This document shows, piece after piece, positions 7,764 through 15,582 of a stretch of 58,198 nucleotides of DNA. The position numbers were made by a program, and so were the translations under genes. This DNA is from Nostoc sp. NMS4. Its GTDB lineage: Bacteria > Cyanobacteriota > Cyanobacteriia > Cyanobacteriales > Nostocaceae. Within the stretch, counting starts at the first letter, position 1. Each line of letters starts with the position of its first letter. The stretch lies in the NCBI RefSeq assembly GCF_017115095.1, contig NZ_JABXKI010000414.1, forward strand, positions 1 through 58,198, given 5' to 3'. The notes beneath the pieces were generated by a model. The model was not told where the DNA came from, ran no database searches, and saw nothing but the letters and a program-made list of their open reading frames with translations.

Positions 7764-9266
7764 TTACAATCCTAAATCTACGGCAATGCGATGGGCGCAA
7801 GCAAACCCAGAAAAAGCGACTGCATTCAAACCTTGACCCGGAAAAGTACTATCCCCTACACAATAAAGTCCTGAAATAGCTGTGCGATTAAAGGGCATAT
7901 TCAATAATCCCCACAACTTACGCCGGGGAATTGGCCCATAAGTGCCATCTTCACGACCCAAAAAGCGGCGATGGGTGCGCGGTGTCCCCACTTCTAAATA
8001 ATCCAATCCGGCATCTAAACCGGGAAAAATTTTCTCTAGGCGGTCAATAATTCGCCAAGCCGCCTCTTCTTTCTTCGCTTCGTACTCACTCGGAGAAAGT
8101 TCTTGCCAATCATCAATCCAGTGAGGTGTGAAGGCATGAATGATGTGATATCCATTTGGTGCTAAATCTGGGTCAAGCAATGTGGGAATCGAAACAAAAA
8201 CTGTGCCTTCTGCTGCTGTCATCTTTTCCCAATCTTCCAGCAAAATATGGTGGCACTCTGTCCCCGCAGGTAAAACTGACTCCCTTACCCCTATATGCAA
8301 ACTCAAGAAGCTGGGAGATTTTTGATAATTTTGTTGCCATTTTTTCTCATTATGTGGCATTTCTGTTGCTGGTAGCAATTGTTCAAATGTATCCCAGCGT
8401 GTAGCATTAGAAACTATGCGTTTAGCCTGATATACTTTACCATTAGCGAGTTGTACACCTACCGCTTTTCCCTGTTCTGTGAGAATTTTCGTCACCCTGG
8501 CTTGGTACTGAATCCTACCTTCAGCCTTCTCTAGACCTTCCACGAGTTTTTGAGCAATTTGTCCTACTCCACCTTTAGGATAGTTGACTCCGCCATAATG
8601 CCTGTCAGAAAAGACCATTCCAGCATTAATCATTGGTGTCATATCTGATGGAACCACCGACCAGCAATAACATTCCATATCGATAAATTTCAATAATTGC
8701 GGGTCTTTGATGTAACGCCGCGCCACATCTCCGGCATTTTGGGGTAGATATTTGGCTAAACCGAGACACGCCAAAGGATGTTGGAAAAATACCCGCAGTA
8801 AATATCGAGGTTCTTCCAGTGAGAGCAAATCCATGCTGTTGAGACACTTGAATACTTTTTGGCATTCGTCATAAAAGCGACGAATCCCTTGTTCTTCATG
8901 GCGAAAATGAGCAGTAAGATTTTGCAAAAATTTTTCATAAATCCGGTCAACCTTTAGGTCTAAACCTTGGGGTAGGTGATAGTGAATTTGCACTGGATCT
9001 GCGATCGCTTCTTGGCTGACATTTACACTTGATAATGCACGGGTGAGTAAGTTTGTAGTACCGTTCTGTCCCAGCCCAAAAATCATTGACGCGCCAACAT
9101 CAAATCGATAACCTTGGCGTTCAAAATAACCAGCGCTACCACCTGGAATCAAATAACGTTCCAGTACCAACACTTTCGCTCCCTTCGCCGCTAACTGAGT
9201 CGCTGTTACTAATCCGCCAATCCCAGACCCAATTACGATTGCGTCAATATCTTGCATTTTAGTCAT
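7764..9266 (-). CDS. crtH: Prolycopene isomerase (carotenoid isomerase, CrtISO/CrtH)
   Basis: The enzyme converts poly-cis lycopene (prolycopene), made by the plant-type desaturases CrtP and CrtQ, to all-trans lycopene. The length is 500 aa. The FAD/NAD-binding dinucleotide fold is at the N-terminus (VIGSGIGGLVTATQLAAKGAKVLVLE, Gly-rich loop near residues 12-17), followed by the family stretch GGSAGYFERQGYRFDVGASMIFGLG. The C-terminal FAD motif is GLYCVGDSTFPGQGLNAVAFSG. It resembles CrtISO more than the bacterial CrtI desaturases. ATG at 9266 and an in-frame ATG at 9257 are both possible starts. It is probably monocistronic, because the neighbour at 7517 is 246 bases away. Confidence 0.92.
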   Translation of the reverse strand: MTKMQDIDAIVIGSGIGGLVTATQLAAKGAKVLVLERYLIPGGSAGYFERQGYRFDVGASMIFGLGQNGTTNLLTRALSSVNVSQEAIADPVQIHYHLPQGLDLKVDRIYEKFLQNLTAHFRHEEQGIRRFYDECQKVFKCLNSMDLLSLEEPRYLLRVFFQHPLACLGLAKYLPQNAGDVARRYIKDPQLLKFIDMECYCWSVVPSDMTPMINAGMVFSDRHYGGVNYPKGGVGQIAQKLVEGLEKAEGRIQYQARVTKILTEQGKAVGVQLANGKVYQAKRIVSNATRWDTFEQLLPATEMPHNEKKWQQNYQKSPSFLSLHIGVRESVLPAGTECHHILLEDWEKMTAAEGTVFVSIPTLLDPDLAPNGYHIIHAFTPHWIDDWQELSPSEYEAKKEEAAWRIIDRLEKIFPGLDAGLDYLEVGTPRTHRRFLGREDGTYGPIPRRKLWGLLNMPFNRTAISGLYCVGDSTFPGQGLNAVAFSGFACAHRIAVDLGL

Positions 9267-9272
9267 TAGTCA

Positions 9273-9296
9273 CTTGTACTGAGCGAAGCCGAAGTA
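9273..9296. repeat. Short interspersed repeat (CTTGTACTGAGCGAAG type)
   Basis: The stretch cttgtactgagcgaagccga lies directly upstream of the isomerase gene, within a run of cattagt repeats (attagtcattagt). I know this motif as a frequent intergenic repeat of Nostoc-type genomes. No second copy is seen in the window, so the call rests on recognition alone. Confidence 0.4.
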
Positions 9297-9573
9297 TTAG
9301 TCATTAGTTATTCTCCCCCATGCCAATCCCCAATGACCAATCAAAAAAAAGAGGGACGAACCTGCTACTGCTGGTTAATCCCGTCTGCCGATCCTTAAAA
9401 GAGAGGAGAACACTGTATAAGAATATAGCCTTAATTAAGAATTAATGTCAACTACTAATAAAAAACTTTATCAATAAGATTGAGATTGCTAATTTTAAGC
9501 TGTCAGCCGGATGCAGGAAAGAGTATTATGGTGTTTCAGTTCTTATACAATAAAAAGGCGCCTATTTCTGGCT

Positions 9574-10224
9574 ATGACGCTACAATTGCGCGTTTACGTT
9601 CCACCCCATCCTCTAATAAAGCACTGGCTAGCAGTTGCCCGTGATGCAAGCACGCCTTCAGTATTGTTCCGCAGTGCCATGACTGAGTTGGGAAGATGGC
9701 TGACTTATGAAGCTGCACGAGACTGGTTGCCGACTCAAGAAATAGCAGTACAGAGTCCCTTAGATACCTGTCCAGCAACGGTAATTGATCCGCAAGTGCC
9801 TATGGCAGTAGTGCCGATTCTGCGGGCTGGGCTAGGATTACTAGAGGGAGCGCAGACTTTATTACCTTTAGCATCGATTTACCACCTGGGCTTGGCACGA
9901 GACGAAGAGACACTGCAACCTCATTGTTATCTGAACAAGTTACCAGAAAAATTTGACCCCCAAACACGAGTATTAGTTACCGATCCAATGTTGGCAACCG
10001 GAGGGTCAATCATGGCAGCAATGGCAGAATTGACACAACGGGGTGCTGACCCAGCCCTGACGCGGATTGTTTGTGTAGTAGCAGCTCCACCAGCTTTACA
10101 AAAATTGAGTGAAGCTTATCCAGGTTTAATAATTTACACCGCTACTATTGATGAAAAATTGAACAACAAGGGATATATTGTACCGGGATTGGGAGATGCG
10201 GGCGATCGCATCTTTGGGACTTAA
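9574..10224 (+). CDS. upp: Uracil phosphoribosyltransferase
   Basis: The enzyme salvages uracil with PRPP to UMP and acts in the cytoplasm. It has 216 aa from ATG 9574 (MTLQLRVYVPPHPLIKHWL). The PRPP-binding loop is VTDPMLATGGSIMAAM, and the family C-terminus carries the uracil-contacting stretch GYIVPGLGDAGDRIFGT. The frame is open back to an ATG at 9511, but the extra 21 residues are not part of the family and the conserved MTLQLRVYV start is preferred. It is followed 75 bases later by the YtxH-like gene on the same strand. Confidence 0.92.
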   Translation: MTLQLRVYVPPHPLIKHWLAVARDASTPSVLFRSAMTELGRWLTYEAARDWLPTQEIAVQSPLDTCPATVIDPQVPMAVVPILRAGLGLLEGAQTLLPLASIYHLGLARDEETLQPHCYLNKLPEKFDPQTRVLVTDPMLATGGSIMAAMAELTQRGADPALTRIVCVVAAPPALQKLSEAYPGLIIYTATIDEKLNNKGYIVPGLGDAGDRIFGT

Positions 10225-10299
10225 GCTAGTATGCAGCTAGGGCAGGAAAATAGCATAACTACTGTAAAAGTTGCAAGGTTTGTTGAAGGCGGTAAAGAT

Positions 10300-10653
10300 A
10301 TGAGTCAGCGAGATGGTTTTGGCAGTGGTTTTATAGCAGGGGCATTTGTTGGTGGCGTATTTGGCGGTGTTATCGGGGCCCTAATTGCTTCTCGACGCGA
10401 TCCTCAATTGCTAGTAGAAGAGGAAACAGAGCTGACAGATAGCCAAGCTGAAGCGAAAAAAATAGCAGCAAAGCGTCGTCAGATGAAAGCCTCAGAAAGT
10501 GAAAGCATTGCCATAGAAACGGCCAGGCGATCGCTAGAAGATAAAATTGCCCAGCTAAATGCCACAATTGATGAAGTGCAGAAGCAACTAGGGAATGTTA
10601 ATAGCGGTTCACCCCAACCAAGTAATGACCGCTCTCTCACTAAAGACTCCTGA
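10300..10653 (+). CDS. YtxH-like small membrane protein
   Basis: The protein has 117 aa from ATG 10300 (MSQRDGFGSGFIAGAFVGG). A glycine-rich membrane span at about residues 8-29 (FIAGAFVGGVFGGVIGALIA) is followed by RRDP. A long charged helix runs from residue 40 to 100 with coiled-coil character, ending in a polar Ser/Pro tail. This layout matches the YtxH family of unknown function, often linked to stress. A longer frame to ATG 10231 exists, but it would put a non-hydrophobic, poorly conserved leader before the span. A sequence aaggcgg 10 bases upstream may serve as the ribosome site. Confidence 0.75.
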   Translation: MSQRDGFGSGFIAGAFVGGVFGGVIGALIASRRDPQLLVEEETELTDSQAEAKKIAAKRRQMKASESESIAIETARRSLEDKIAQLNATIDEVQKQLGNVNSGSPQPSNDRSLTKDS

Positions 10654-10779
10654 GTTTGTTCAGGCGTGGTGAAAGTGTCAAGTGTGATAAATGTGTAATC
10701 TGCAAACACCATGACATGGACTAAATTAAAATTAAAAGATAAGACCGCGTTTGACACTTATTAGGAAACCAAAAAATCC

Positions 10780-11031
10780 ATGTACCTTCTGATCAACACC
10801 CTGGCTTCTTTCATCCAGATTTATACTGTTTTGCTAATTATTCGGGTTGTATTGACCTGGTTCCCAACAATCAACTGGTACAACCAACCATTTACGACTT
10901 TGAGCCAGATCACCGATCCTTATCTAAATCTGTTCCGCTCCATCATTCCGCCTTTGGGCGGTATCGATTTTTCTGCAATGTTAGCTATTATACTGCTTCA
11001 AATAGTCGGTGGTGGACTGCAATCCATCTGA
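10780..11031 (+). CDS. YggT family membrane protein
   Basis: The 83-residue protein has two hydrophobic segments (residues about 3-25 and 60-81). They flank the hallmark YggT motif region LTWFPTINWYNQPFTTLSQITDPYLNLFRSIIPPLGGIDFS. Members sit in the cytoplasmic or thylakoid membrane; in plastids and cyanobacteria YggT/YlmG homologues are linked to nucleoid or thylakoid organisation and haem-protein assembly. The role here is inferred from family only. A hairpin follows it. Confidence 0.88.
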   Translation: MYLLINTLASFIQIYTVLLIIRVVLTWFPTINWYNQPFTTLSQITDPYLNLFRSIIPPLGGIDFSAMLAIILLQIVGGGLQSI

Positions 11032-11043
11032 TACACATAGCTT

Positions 11044-11092
11044 GCTATAGATCCCGACACATAATCTTTGGATAAAGTGCGGGATTTATAGC
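11044..11092. terminator. Bidirectional terminator candidate between convergent genes
   Basis: Arms gctatagatcccgacac (11044-11060) and gtgcgggatttatagc (11077-11092) pair with one bulge. The hairpin sits between the convergent YggT gene and the 143-aa secreted protein gene. This position suits a terminator for both, though the T-tract is weak on either strand. Confidence 0.5.
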
Positions 11093-11110
11093 AGGAAAAG
11101 TTAAAATTTA

Positions 11111-11542
11111 TTACCTACGCACTTGGCCGCTAAACCCGGCAGCCTTAAACTGCTTCAGCTGCAACGGAGTCGGCTGATTAGCAGGTACAGAAATTCTCAA
11201 TTCAAAATCGCTAATTCCTGGTGGCACCTCGGTAATAGAACCTAAGCGAGTGCGGTTTTGCATCACCGAGTCATTATTGGCATCATAGATACGTCCAAAA
11301 ATATCTGCGTCATAGACTGTTTTATTAGTGCCATTTTCTGCTTTGCCAATGACAATAAAACAATTAGCAGCCGCGCTACCACTACTGATAACAGCCCCTT
11401 GTGCTAGTTCTGCTGGACAATCTTTATAAGAGACATCAAATAGTTTAATCTGTGTCAGGGCTACAGCTGGGGGAATAATCACCCACGATAGAAAGGTGAC
11501 GAGACAAGAAATAAAAACGACCGTGAGTGAGCGCAACCGCAT
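11111..11542 (-). CDS. Hypothetical secreted protein (143 aa)
   Basis: A signal peptide (VVFISCLVTFLSWVIIPPAVA, cleavage likely before LTQI) is followed by a mature domain of about 110 residues with two cysteines (YKDCPAE and AANCFIV). The beta-strand-rich sequence includes FIVIGKAENGTNKTVYDADIFGRIYD and FELRISVPANQPTPLQL. The pattern of a conjugate between extra-cytoplasmic beta strands and a 'pppgis-F-lris' strand recalls FxLyD-like domains, but I cannot place it firmly. It is probably periplasmic or thylakoid-lumenal. Confidence 0.75.
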   Translation of the reverse strand: MRLRSLTVVFISCLVTFLSWVIIPPAVALTQIKLFDVSYKDCPAELAQGAVISSGSAAANCFIVIGKAENGTNKTVYDADIFGRIYDANNDSVMQNRTRLGSITEVPPGISDFELRISVPANQPTPLQLKQFKAAGFSGQVRR

Positions 11543-11618
11543 AAAAGACCCCGTGACTTAATTCAATAATTATTTAACTTATAACTTCAGCTTACAACAT
11601 ACCCTTACTCGCTTTTCT

Positions 11619-11995
11619 CTACTTCCCTGATTGATTCGCCACTGCAAATACCTGCTCCACGATCAATTCCCAATTGGGTACTATATCTGATGCAATAGTC
11701 GCCGTACCCTTCAAGACTGTATCTTCATACTGTCCACCACCAGATCGGGTAGACGACAGGTTGCTCGTCGCCCACTGACTTCAACTTCAATGTCCTTGTA
11801 AGCCAGCAACGTAATAGGAAAACGCTTTGCCAACTCGAACAGCAGAAATTTGGCAATATCACAATTTTCCTGGCTTTCGGTTGGGATCTCTACTAGTTCT
11901 CCATCAACTAATTCATATCGGGTATCAGTGCGATCGTCATAGGCCAGAAATTCCTCAAAAGTCAGGAGTTTTGTGGGATGCTGAGTTTGAGTCAT
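11619..11995 (-). pseudogene. Decayed Uma2-family (DUF820) endonuclease gene
   Basis: The open frame 11995-11711 gives 94 aa with a normal Uma2 N-terminus (LTFEEFLAYDDRTDTRYELVDGELVEI) and stops soon after the conserved strand RLPDLVV. A full Uma2 protein has about 190 residues. In another frame, downstream minus-strand sequence reads GQYEDTVLKGTATIASDIVP and continues NWELIVEQVFAVAN before a TAG at 11619, which resembles a Uma2 C-terminus. The middle, including the second half of the PD-(D/E)XK core, is missing. This looks like an internal deletion with frameshift. Confidence 0.65.
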
Positions 11996-12225
11996 GGCAA
12001 TTTTCCTAACTAAGTGATAAGTAAGTCAACATTAGAAAATATCAAATTGATACCAAGAACTCAGAAGACAAGAGACAAAATCAAGTTTTTCTCCTGACTT
12101 CTGACTTCCCTGAATATTAAGCGTCTTAAGTTTAATTATCTCCAGATTTAACTACAGCGTGATTGGAGACTTTAATTTAACATTTGTAATAATTAGGAGA
12201 ATAACCCCTCAATTGCTATGAACTT

Positions 12226-12858
12226 ATGACTCCAGATGAGATCGAAACAGCTATGCTTGCAGCCTTTAATAGTTGTGATGCCGCAAGCTGTCCTCTCACT
12301 GACACGCAGAAACAGATATTACTGCAAATGGTCGAGCAAATTCAGGGAAATTCTACCTCTGGGATGTCAAATATTGCTAATCCCTTAGACGAACTTACTC
12401 CAGAGGAGTTAGAAGTATTTTTACAGTTTGTTAAGGATGAAGAACAACGCGCTCGCATTTGGAAAGTACAATTACTCAACGACTGGTTGCTAGAAAACGA
12501 CTCTGGAACAGTACAATTTATTCGCCAACGGTATGGTTTACAGTGGCTAAATCGGGTTGAGTCATATCATTTTGATAAGTACTCTTATTTTGAAGACGCA
12601 CTAAAGTTAAGAGTAGGCGATCGCATTGAAGTTTCCAATGCACTATGGGAATGGGTGCAACAGGATGGGCCTTGTAAGCGAGAATGGTTTCCTTGTATGG
12701 TGATTAAGGTCGAGGAAATTAGCGATGTCTACGACGGGCGTAGATGCAGCAATGATTCCTCTACTAATTGCGTCGTCCGCTTCTTCAACGGCGCTGAGTA
12801 TGAAATTCAAGGAATGTATGAATGGAATCGCTATAACTGGCGCTGGCCTCAGAAGTAG
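12226..12858 (+). CDS. Hypothetical cyanobacterial protein (210 aa)
   Basis: This is a soluble protein. The N-terminal half is helical (DEIETAMLAAFNSC, then LTDTQKQILLQMVEQIQG and LTPEELEVFLQFVKDEEQRARIWKVQLLNDWL). The C-terminal half looks like a small beta barrel (LRVGDRIEV, REWFPCMVIKVEEI, NCVVRFFNGAEYEIQGMYEW), ending NWRWPQK. I know no function. Codons for residues about 166-176 (SDVYDGRRCSN) derive from an interspersed repeat, apparently inserted in frame in a loop. An aattaggagaa sequence about 30 bases upstream is too far to be the ribosome site. Confidence 0.7.
   Translation: MTPDEIETAMLAAFNSCDAASCPLTDTQKQILLQMVEQIQGNSTSGMSNIANPLDELTPEELEVFLQFVKDEEQRARIWKVQLLNDWLLENDSGTVQFIRQRYGLQWLNRVESYHFDKYSYFEDALKLRVGDRIEVSNALWEWVQQDGPCKREWFPCMVIKVEEISDVYDGRRCSNDSSTNCVVRFFNGAEYEIQGMYEWNRYNWRWPQK
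12722..12750. repeat. Interspersed 29-bp repeat inside the 210-aa gene
   Basis: The stretch gcgatgtctacgacgggcgt followed by agatgcagc matches the GCGATGTCTACGACGGGC-type repeat that I recognise as dispersed through Nostoc/Anabaena genomes. It adds a polar segment (SDVYDGRRCS) to a putative beta-domain loop without breaking the frame. A related repeat lies in the beta-lactamase-like gene at 7390. Confidence 0.55.
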
Positions 12859-12894
12859 TGCTGAGTCAGGAGTGCTGAGTGAGGAATGCTGAGT
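12859..12894. repeat. Short tandem repeats (TGCTGAGT units)
   Basis: TGCTGAGT occurs three times with spacers caggag and gaggaa directly after a stop codon. Related arrays occur at 19591-19716 and 43211-43277. This is an STRR-type repeat. Confidence 0.6.
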
Positions 12895-12985
12895 AAACCT
12901 CGTTGAGTCTTTCAACTCCGTTAATGAGGCTTTGAACTCTATTAATGAATATTTATGCTCTGACTGCTGCTGTATGTTAATAAAA

Positions 12986-14188
12986 TCATTGCTTGAACAA
13001 CACCCAAGCCAAAAACCTCTCAGTGTGATACAACGCTAATTGATTGCTCACACCATTGAAAACAGCATCAAAAGCGTGTTCTGCCCAAGGAATTTCTAGA
13101 AAAACCGCAGTGTTACCAGAGTTATGTAAACGCTCATACATCTGTCTACCATATTTCGCTTCCACTAAATGGTCACGACTACCGTAAATTAATAAAGTTG
13201 GCGGTAAAGGGTGCGTTAGGTAATTTATCGGTGAAGCAATTTCATACCGATTAGGCAATTCTTCTAAAGAACCACCAAGAAATGCTTTTAAAACAGCGCG
13301 AGAATTTATCGGATCGGGATTTGGTGGTGTTTTGTATCCTTGAGTTAAATTAACAGGCCCGTAATAGTTCACCACGGCACGAATCGGTGGTGCATCGGGT
13401 TGATAAGCCGCTAACATTGCTAGATGCGCTCCCGCAGAACGTCCTAAAAGTACCATACGTTCTGAATCCGCTTCATATTCAGCTGCATGTTTGCGAATAA
13501 AATTCAGGGCTGTACGCACATCATCTAACTGAGATGGAAACTGATATTGGGGTGCGTGTCGATAGGCGATCGCAAATACCGTATATCCATGATTGGCAAT
13601 ATATTGATTAAACTCAGAATTGGCATGAGTATTGCCATATTGCCAAGCTCCACCATAAATTACTACCACTGCTGGATATTTCCCGATCTCTGGGGGTTGG
13701 TAAACTTCCATTTTTAAAGGCACTCCCCCAGGAGACGCAAAGAGAATATCTTTTTGATGACGTGTTTTACCTAATGCAATACCCCGAAAGAAATTAACTA
13801 AGTTAAAAGGATGGCTTTGCATTTTAGCACTTACTTGGATTGGAATTTGCTCTAGATAATTCGCTCCCAACCCTTGTTTCATTGCTCTATCCATCTGCAT
13901 TTGAGTTAGTGGGATATTCACTAGTACCCATCCACAAATTAACAATCCGATTAAACTGAAAATGTAAACTAAACCCTGTAAATTACGGCGACGGATATAG
14001 AATAAAGACAGCAAAAAAAAGCTAAAATTTAATAAGAATAACCAAGGACTGACTTCTGGCGCTCCTACTGCTAGCGTCAGCAAAAACATATTTGGAGCAG
14101 GAAGAATAATCCAAGCACTAAGAAATAGACTTGCAAAACTGAGTAATAATGCCAGCCATGATAAAAATATTTTGGGTTTAACAAACAT
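12986..14188 (-). CDS. Membrane-anchored alpha/beta hydrolase (esterase/lipase, BD-FAE-like)
   Basis: The protein has 400 aa. Three N-terminal membrane spans (about residues 8-30, 48-66, 72-92) precede an alpha/beta hydrolase domain from about residue 145. The oxyanion region is YGGAW (178-182), the nucleophile Ser251 lies in GRSAG, the acid is Asp339 in YGSRDHLV and the base is His371 in AEHAF. The arrangement matches carboxylesterases of the BD-FAE/hormone-sensitive-lipase groups. The catalytic domain probably faces one side of the plasma membrane; the substrate is unknown. It stands alone: its 3' side meets the convergent 210-aa gene, and 390 bases of repeats lie upstream. Confidence 0.85.
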   Translation of the reverse strand: MFVKPKIFLSWLALLLSFASLFLSAWIILPAPNMFLLTLAVGAPEVSPWLFLLNFSFFLLSLFYIRRRNLQGLVYIFSLIGLLICGWVLVNIPLTQMQMDRAMKQGLGANYLEQIPIQVSAKMQSHPFNLVNFFRGIALGKTRHQKDILFASPGGVPLKMEVYQPPEIGKYPAVVVIYGGAWQYGNTHANSEFNQYIANHGYTVFAIAYRHAPQYQFPSQLDDVRTALNFIRKHAAEYEADSERMVLLGRSAGAHLAMLAAYQPDAPPIRAVVNYYGPVNLTQGYKTPPNPDPINSRAVLKAFLGGSLEELPNRYEIASPINYLTHPLPPTLLIYGSRDHLVEAKYGRQMYERLHNSGNTAVFLEIPWAEHAFDAVFNGVSNQLALYHTERFLAWVLFKQ

Positions 14189-14269
14189 AGATTAAAATGC
14201 GATAGTAATGATTTAAAAGAAGTACAATGTATCCGCTAATGCTAAGGTTGGCAATAGTTATACAGCATA

Positions 14270-14300
14270 ATTCAGGAGTCAGAATTCAGGAGTCAGAAGT
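14270..14300. repeat. Short tandem repeat (ATTCAGGAGTCAGA units)
   Basis: The 14-base unit attcaggagtcaga is present in two tandem copies upstream of the hydrolase gene. It is followed directly by the repeat at 14307. No coding potential is evident. Confidence 0.55.
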
Positions 14301-14306
14301 GTGATT

Positions 14307-14342
14307 ATTGGTCTTTCAATACGCGATAAATCACGTCTCTAC
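14307..14342. repeat. Interspersed repeat copy A (attggtcttt...cgtctctac)
   Basis: This 36-base stretch, attggtctttcaatacgcga then taaatcacgtctctac, is the reverse complement, with a few changes, of 52460-52496. The core cgcgataaatc-acgtctc is itself partly palindromic. The two copies show that it is a dispersed repeat family. Confidence 0.65.
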
Positions 14343-14382
14343 CTCTTGATTTTGGGTTTATATTAACTATATTTCTTTATAC

Positions 14383-14505
14383 CTAGTGGTCTGTCCAATT
14401 TATTTTGAGGGGCTTGAGAAACGAACCGCAAAGGACGCAAAGAGCGCAAAGAAAGAAAAGTTAAGAATGAGTTCACATATCATATTTAATGGGACAGACC
14501 ACTAG
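14383..14505. mobile_element. 123-bp MITE with 18-bp terminal inverted repeats
   Basis: The left end ctagtggtctgtccaatt (14383-14400) and the right end aatgggacagaccactag (14488-14505) are inverted repeats with one mismatch. The centre holds a stretch (about 14415-14460) reading gagaaacgaaccgcaaagga then cgcaaagagcgcaaagaaag, nearly identical to 17089-17128. It has no coding capacity. The ends match those of small non-autonomous elements of Nostoc; no partner transposase is in the window. The fragment ctagtggtct at 135-144 may be a solo end. Confidence 0.8.
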
Positions 14506-14577
14506 TTGGAAAATTAGCTTGTGTGCTTCACTAACTTGAAATCTGCTGTATGTTGTGAATTCTGGTGACAGCATAAG

Positions 14578-15228
14578 TTATTGCTGTTGCATTTGTCTTT
14601 TTATCCAAAGGCGAAAAGCTTTGAGCGTTGCATTTCTACCTGCTGTTGCACTTTGCTCCAGATATTGGGGAATTGCTTCAATTAGTGAGAATAGAGGAAA
14701 ATTTAGGCTTTGTTGAGATTCTACATAATGTCCGTCTTGCAAAACATTAATTTTGAGCTTTCCTCGAACACAACGCCAAAGCTCAGGCACTTTTAGGGCT
14801 TCATAAATATTAGGATGAGTCCGAGAAGTAATATCAACTTCTAGAGCTAAATCTGGAGGAGGATCTACTGCTAAATCTAGCCGCTTCTTACCGCGAATCT
14901 TAGATTCATTTTTTATATAGAAACATTGATCTGGTTCTATACCTTGAGCGATTGCTTGGTTTTTGAAAGTGGTAGAACCAAGGCATCTAAACTCAATGTC
15001 TAATTCTTCTAGAAGTGCTTTGACTAAATCACTAATAATTTCTTTATCATATTCATGTTCTGGCAGTGGTGCCATAATCTCCAGTATTCCCCTGTCATAA
15101 GCAATTCGTGCTGCCCGGTGTTCCCCTAAATCTTCTAGAATTGTTTCCAATTCTTGCCAGGTTACATCTCGCAGTAGCACTCTTTGTCCTGGTGGAACAT
15201 GGATGCGCTTTAATTCCAACAACATCAT
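14578..15228 (-). CDS. Uma2 family (DUF820) restriction-endonuclease-like protein
   Basis: This is a 216-aa protein of the Uma2 family, which has the PD-(D/E)XK nuclease fold and is very abundant in filamentous cyanobacteria; its biological role is not settled. Visible motifs are MAPLPEHEYDKEIISDLVKALLE, then RLDLAVDPPPDLALEVDITS, where PDLALEVD is the catalytic Asp/Glu segment, and a following conserved Tyr-Glu helix (NIYEALKVPELWR). The frame is open to a GTG at 15234, but a GGGAG sequence sits 5-6 bases before ATG 15228, so I use that start. It appears intact, unlike the two decayed homologues at 11619 and 40751. Confidence 0.88.
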   Translation of the reverse strand: MMLLELKRIHVPPGQRVLLRDVTWQELETILEDLGEHRAARIAYDRGILEIMAPLPEHEYDKEIISDLVKALLEELDIEFRCLGSTTFKNQAIAQGIEPDQCFYIKNESKIRGKKRLDLAVDPPPDLALEVDITSRTHPNIYEALKVPELWRCVRGKLKINVLQDGHYVESQQSLNFPLFSLIEAIPQYLEQSATAGRNATLKAFRLWIKRQMQQQ

Positions 15229-15393
15229 CTCCACTCCCAGTAGTTGAAACCTAAATTTAGCTTACTCTAGTTAACTAATCCGCTGCGACAATTTTTGCTG
15301 CTTCATCGCTAGATTCTCAGATCCGACATCGCTTGCTTGAAGAAGCCCTTTAGAGAAGTGTATACTGGAGCGATCGCGCTGAAAAAGTAAAGA

Positions 15394-15421
15394 AAAAACC
15401 TCTGGAGTTCCCAGAGGTTTT
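15394..15421 (-). terminator. Intrinsic terminator of the M16 peptidase operon
   Basis: On the minus strand the sequence is CCTCTGG-gaact-CCAGAGG followed by six T, a textbook hairpin plus U-tract. It lies about 160 bases beyond the stop of the M16 gene at 15583 and so ends that operon before the Uma2 gene. Confidence 0.8.
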
Positions 15422-15502
15422 GGTTCCTGATTTAGTTTCTATTTGTTACTCCAATTTGTCCTCGCTCATTTCCCGATAATGAAGAAAATTATTTTAACAA
15501 CA

Positions 15503-15531
15503 AGATCCCCGACTGTCTAAGAAGTCGGGGG
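15503..15531. repeat. Degenerate copy of the GATCCCCGACTTCTT palindrome
   Basis: The sequence agatccccgactgtctaaga then agtcggggg corresponds to the perfect palindrome at 3182-3214 with altered centre and right end. It lies between the M16 operon stop and its terminator. Confidence 0.65.
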
Positions 15532-15582
15532 TATAAGCCTGACGATTTTATTTGGCTATTGAGTGTCTACCTATCTACGCTA

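Noticed and set aside
8156..8950. Several overlapping frames opposite the prolycopene isomerase gene
   Set aside because: They are shadows of the real gene, with no domain, signal or ribosome site.
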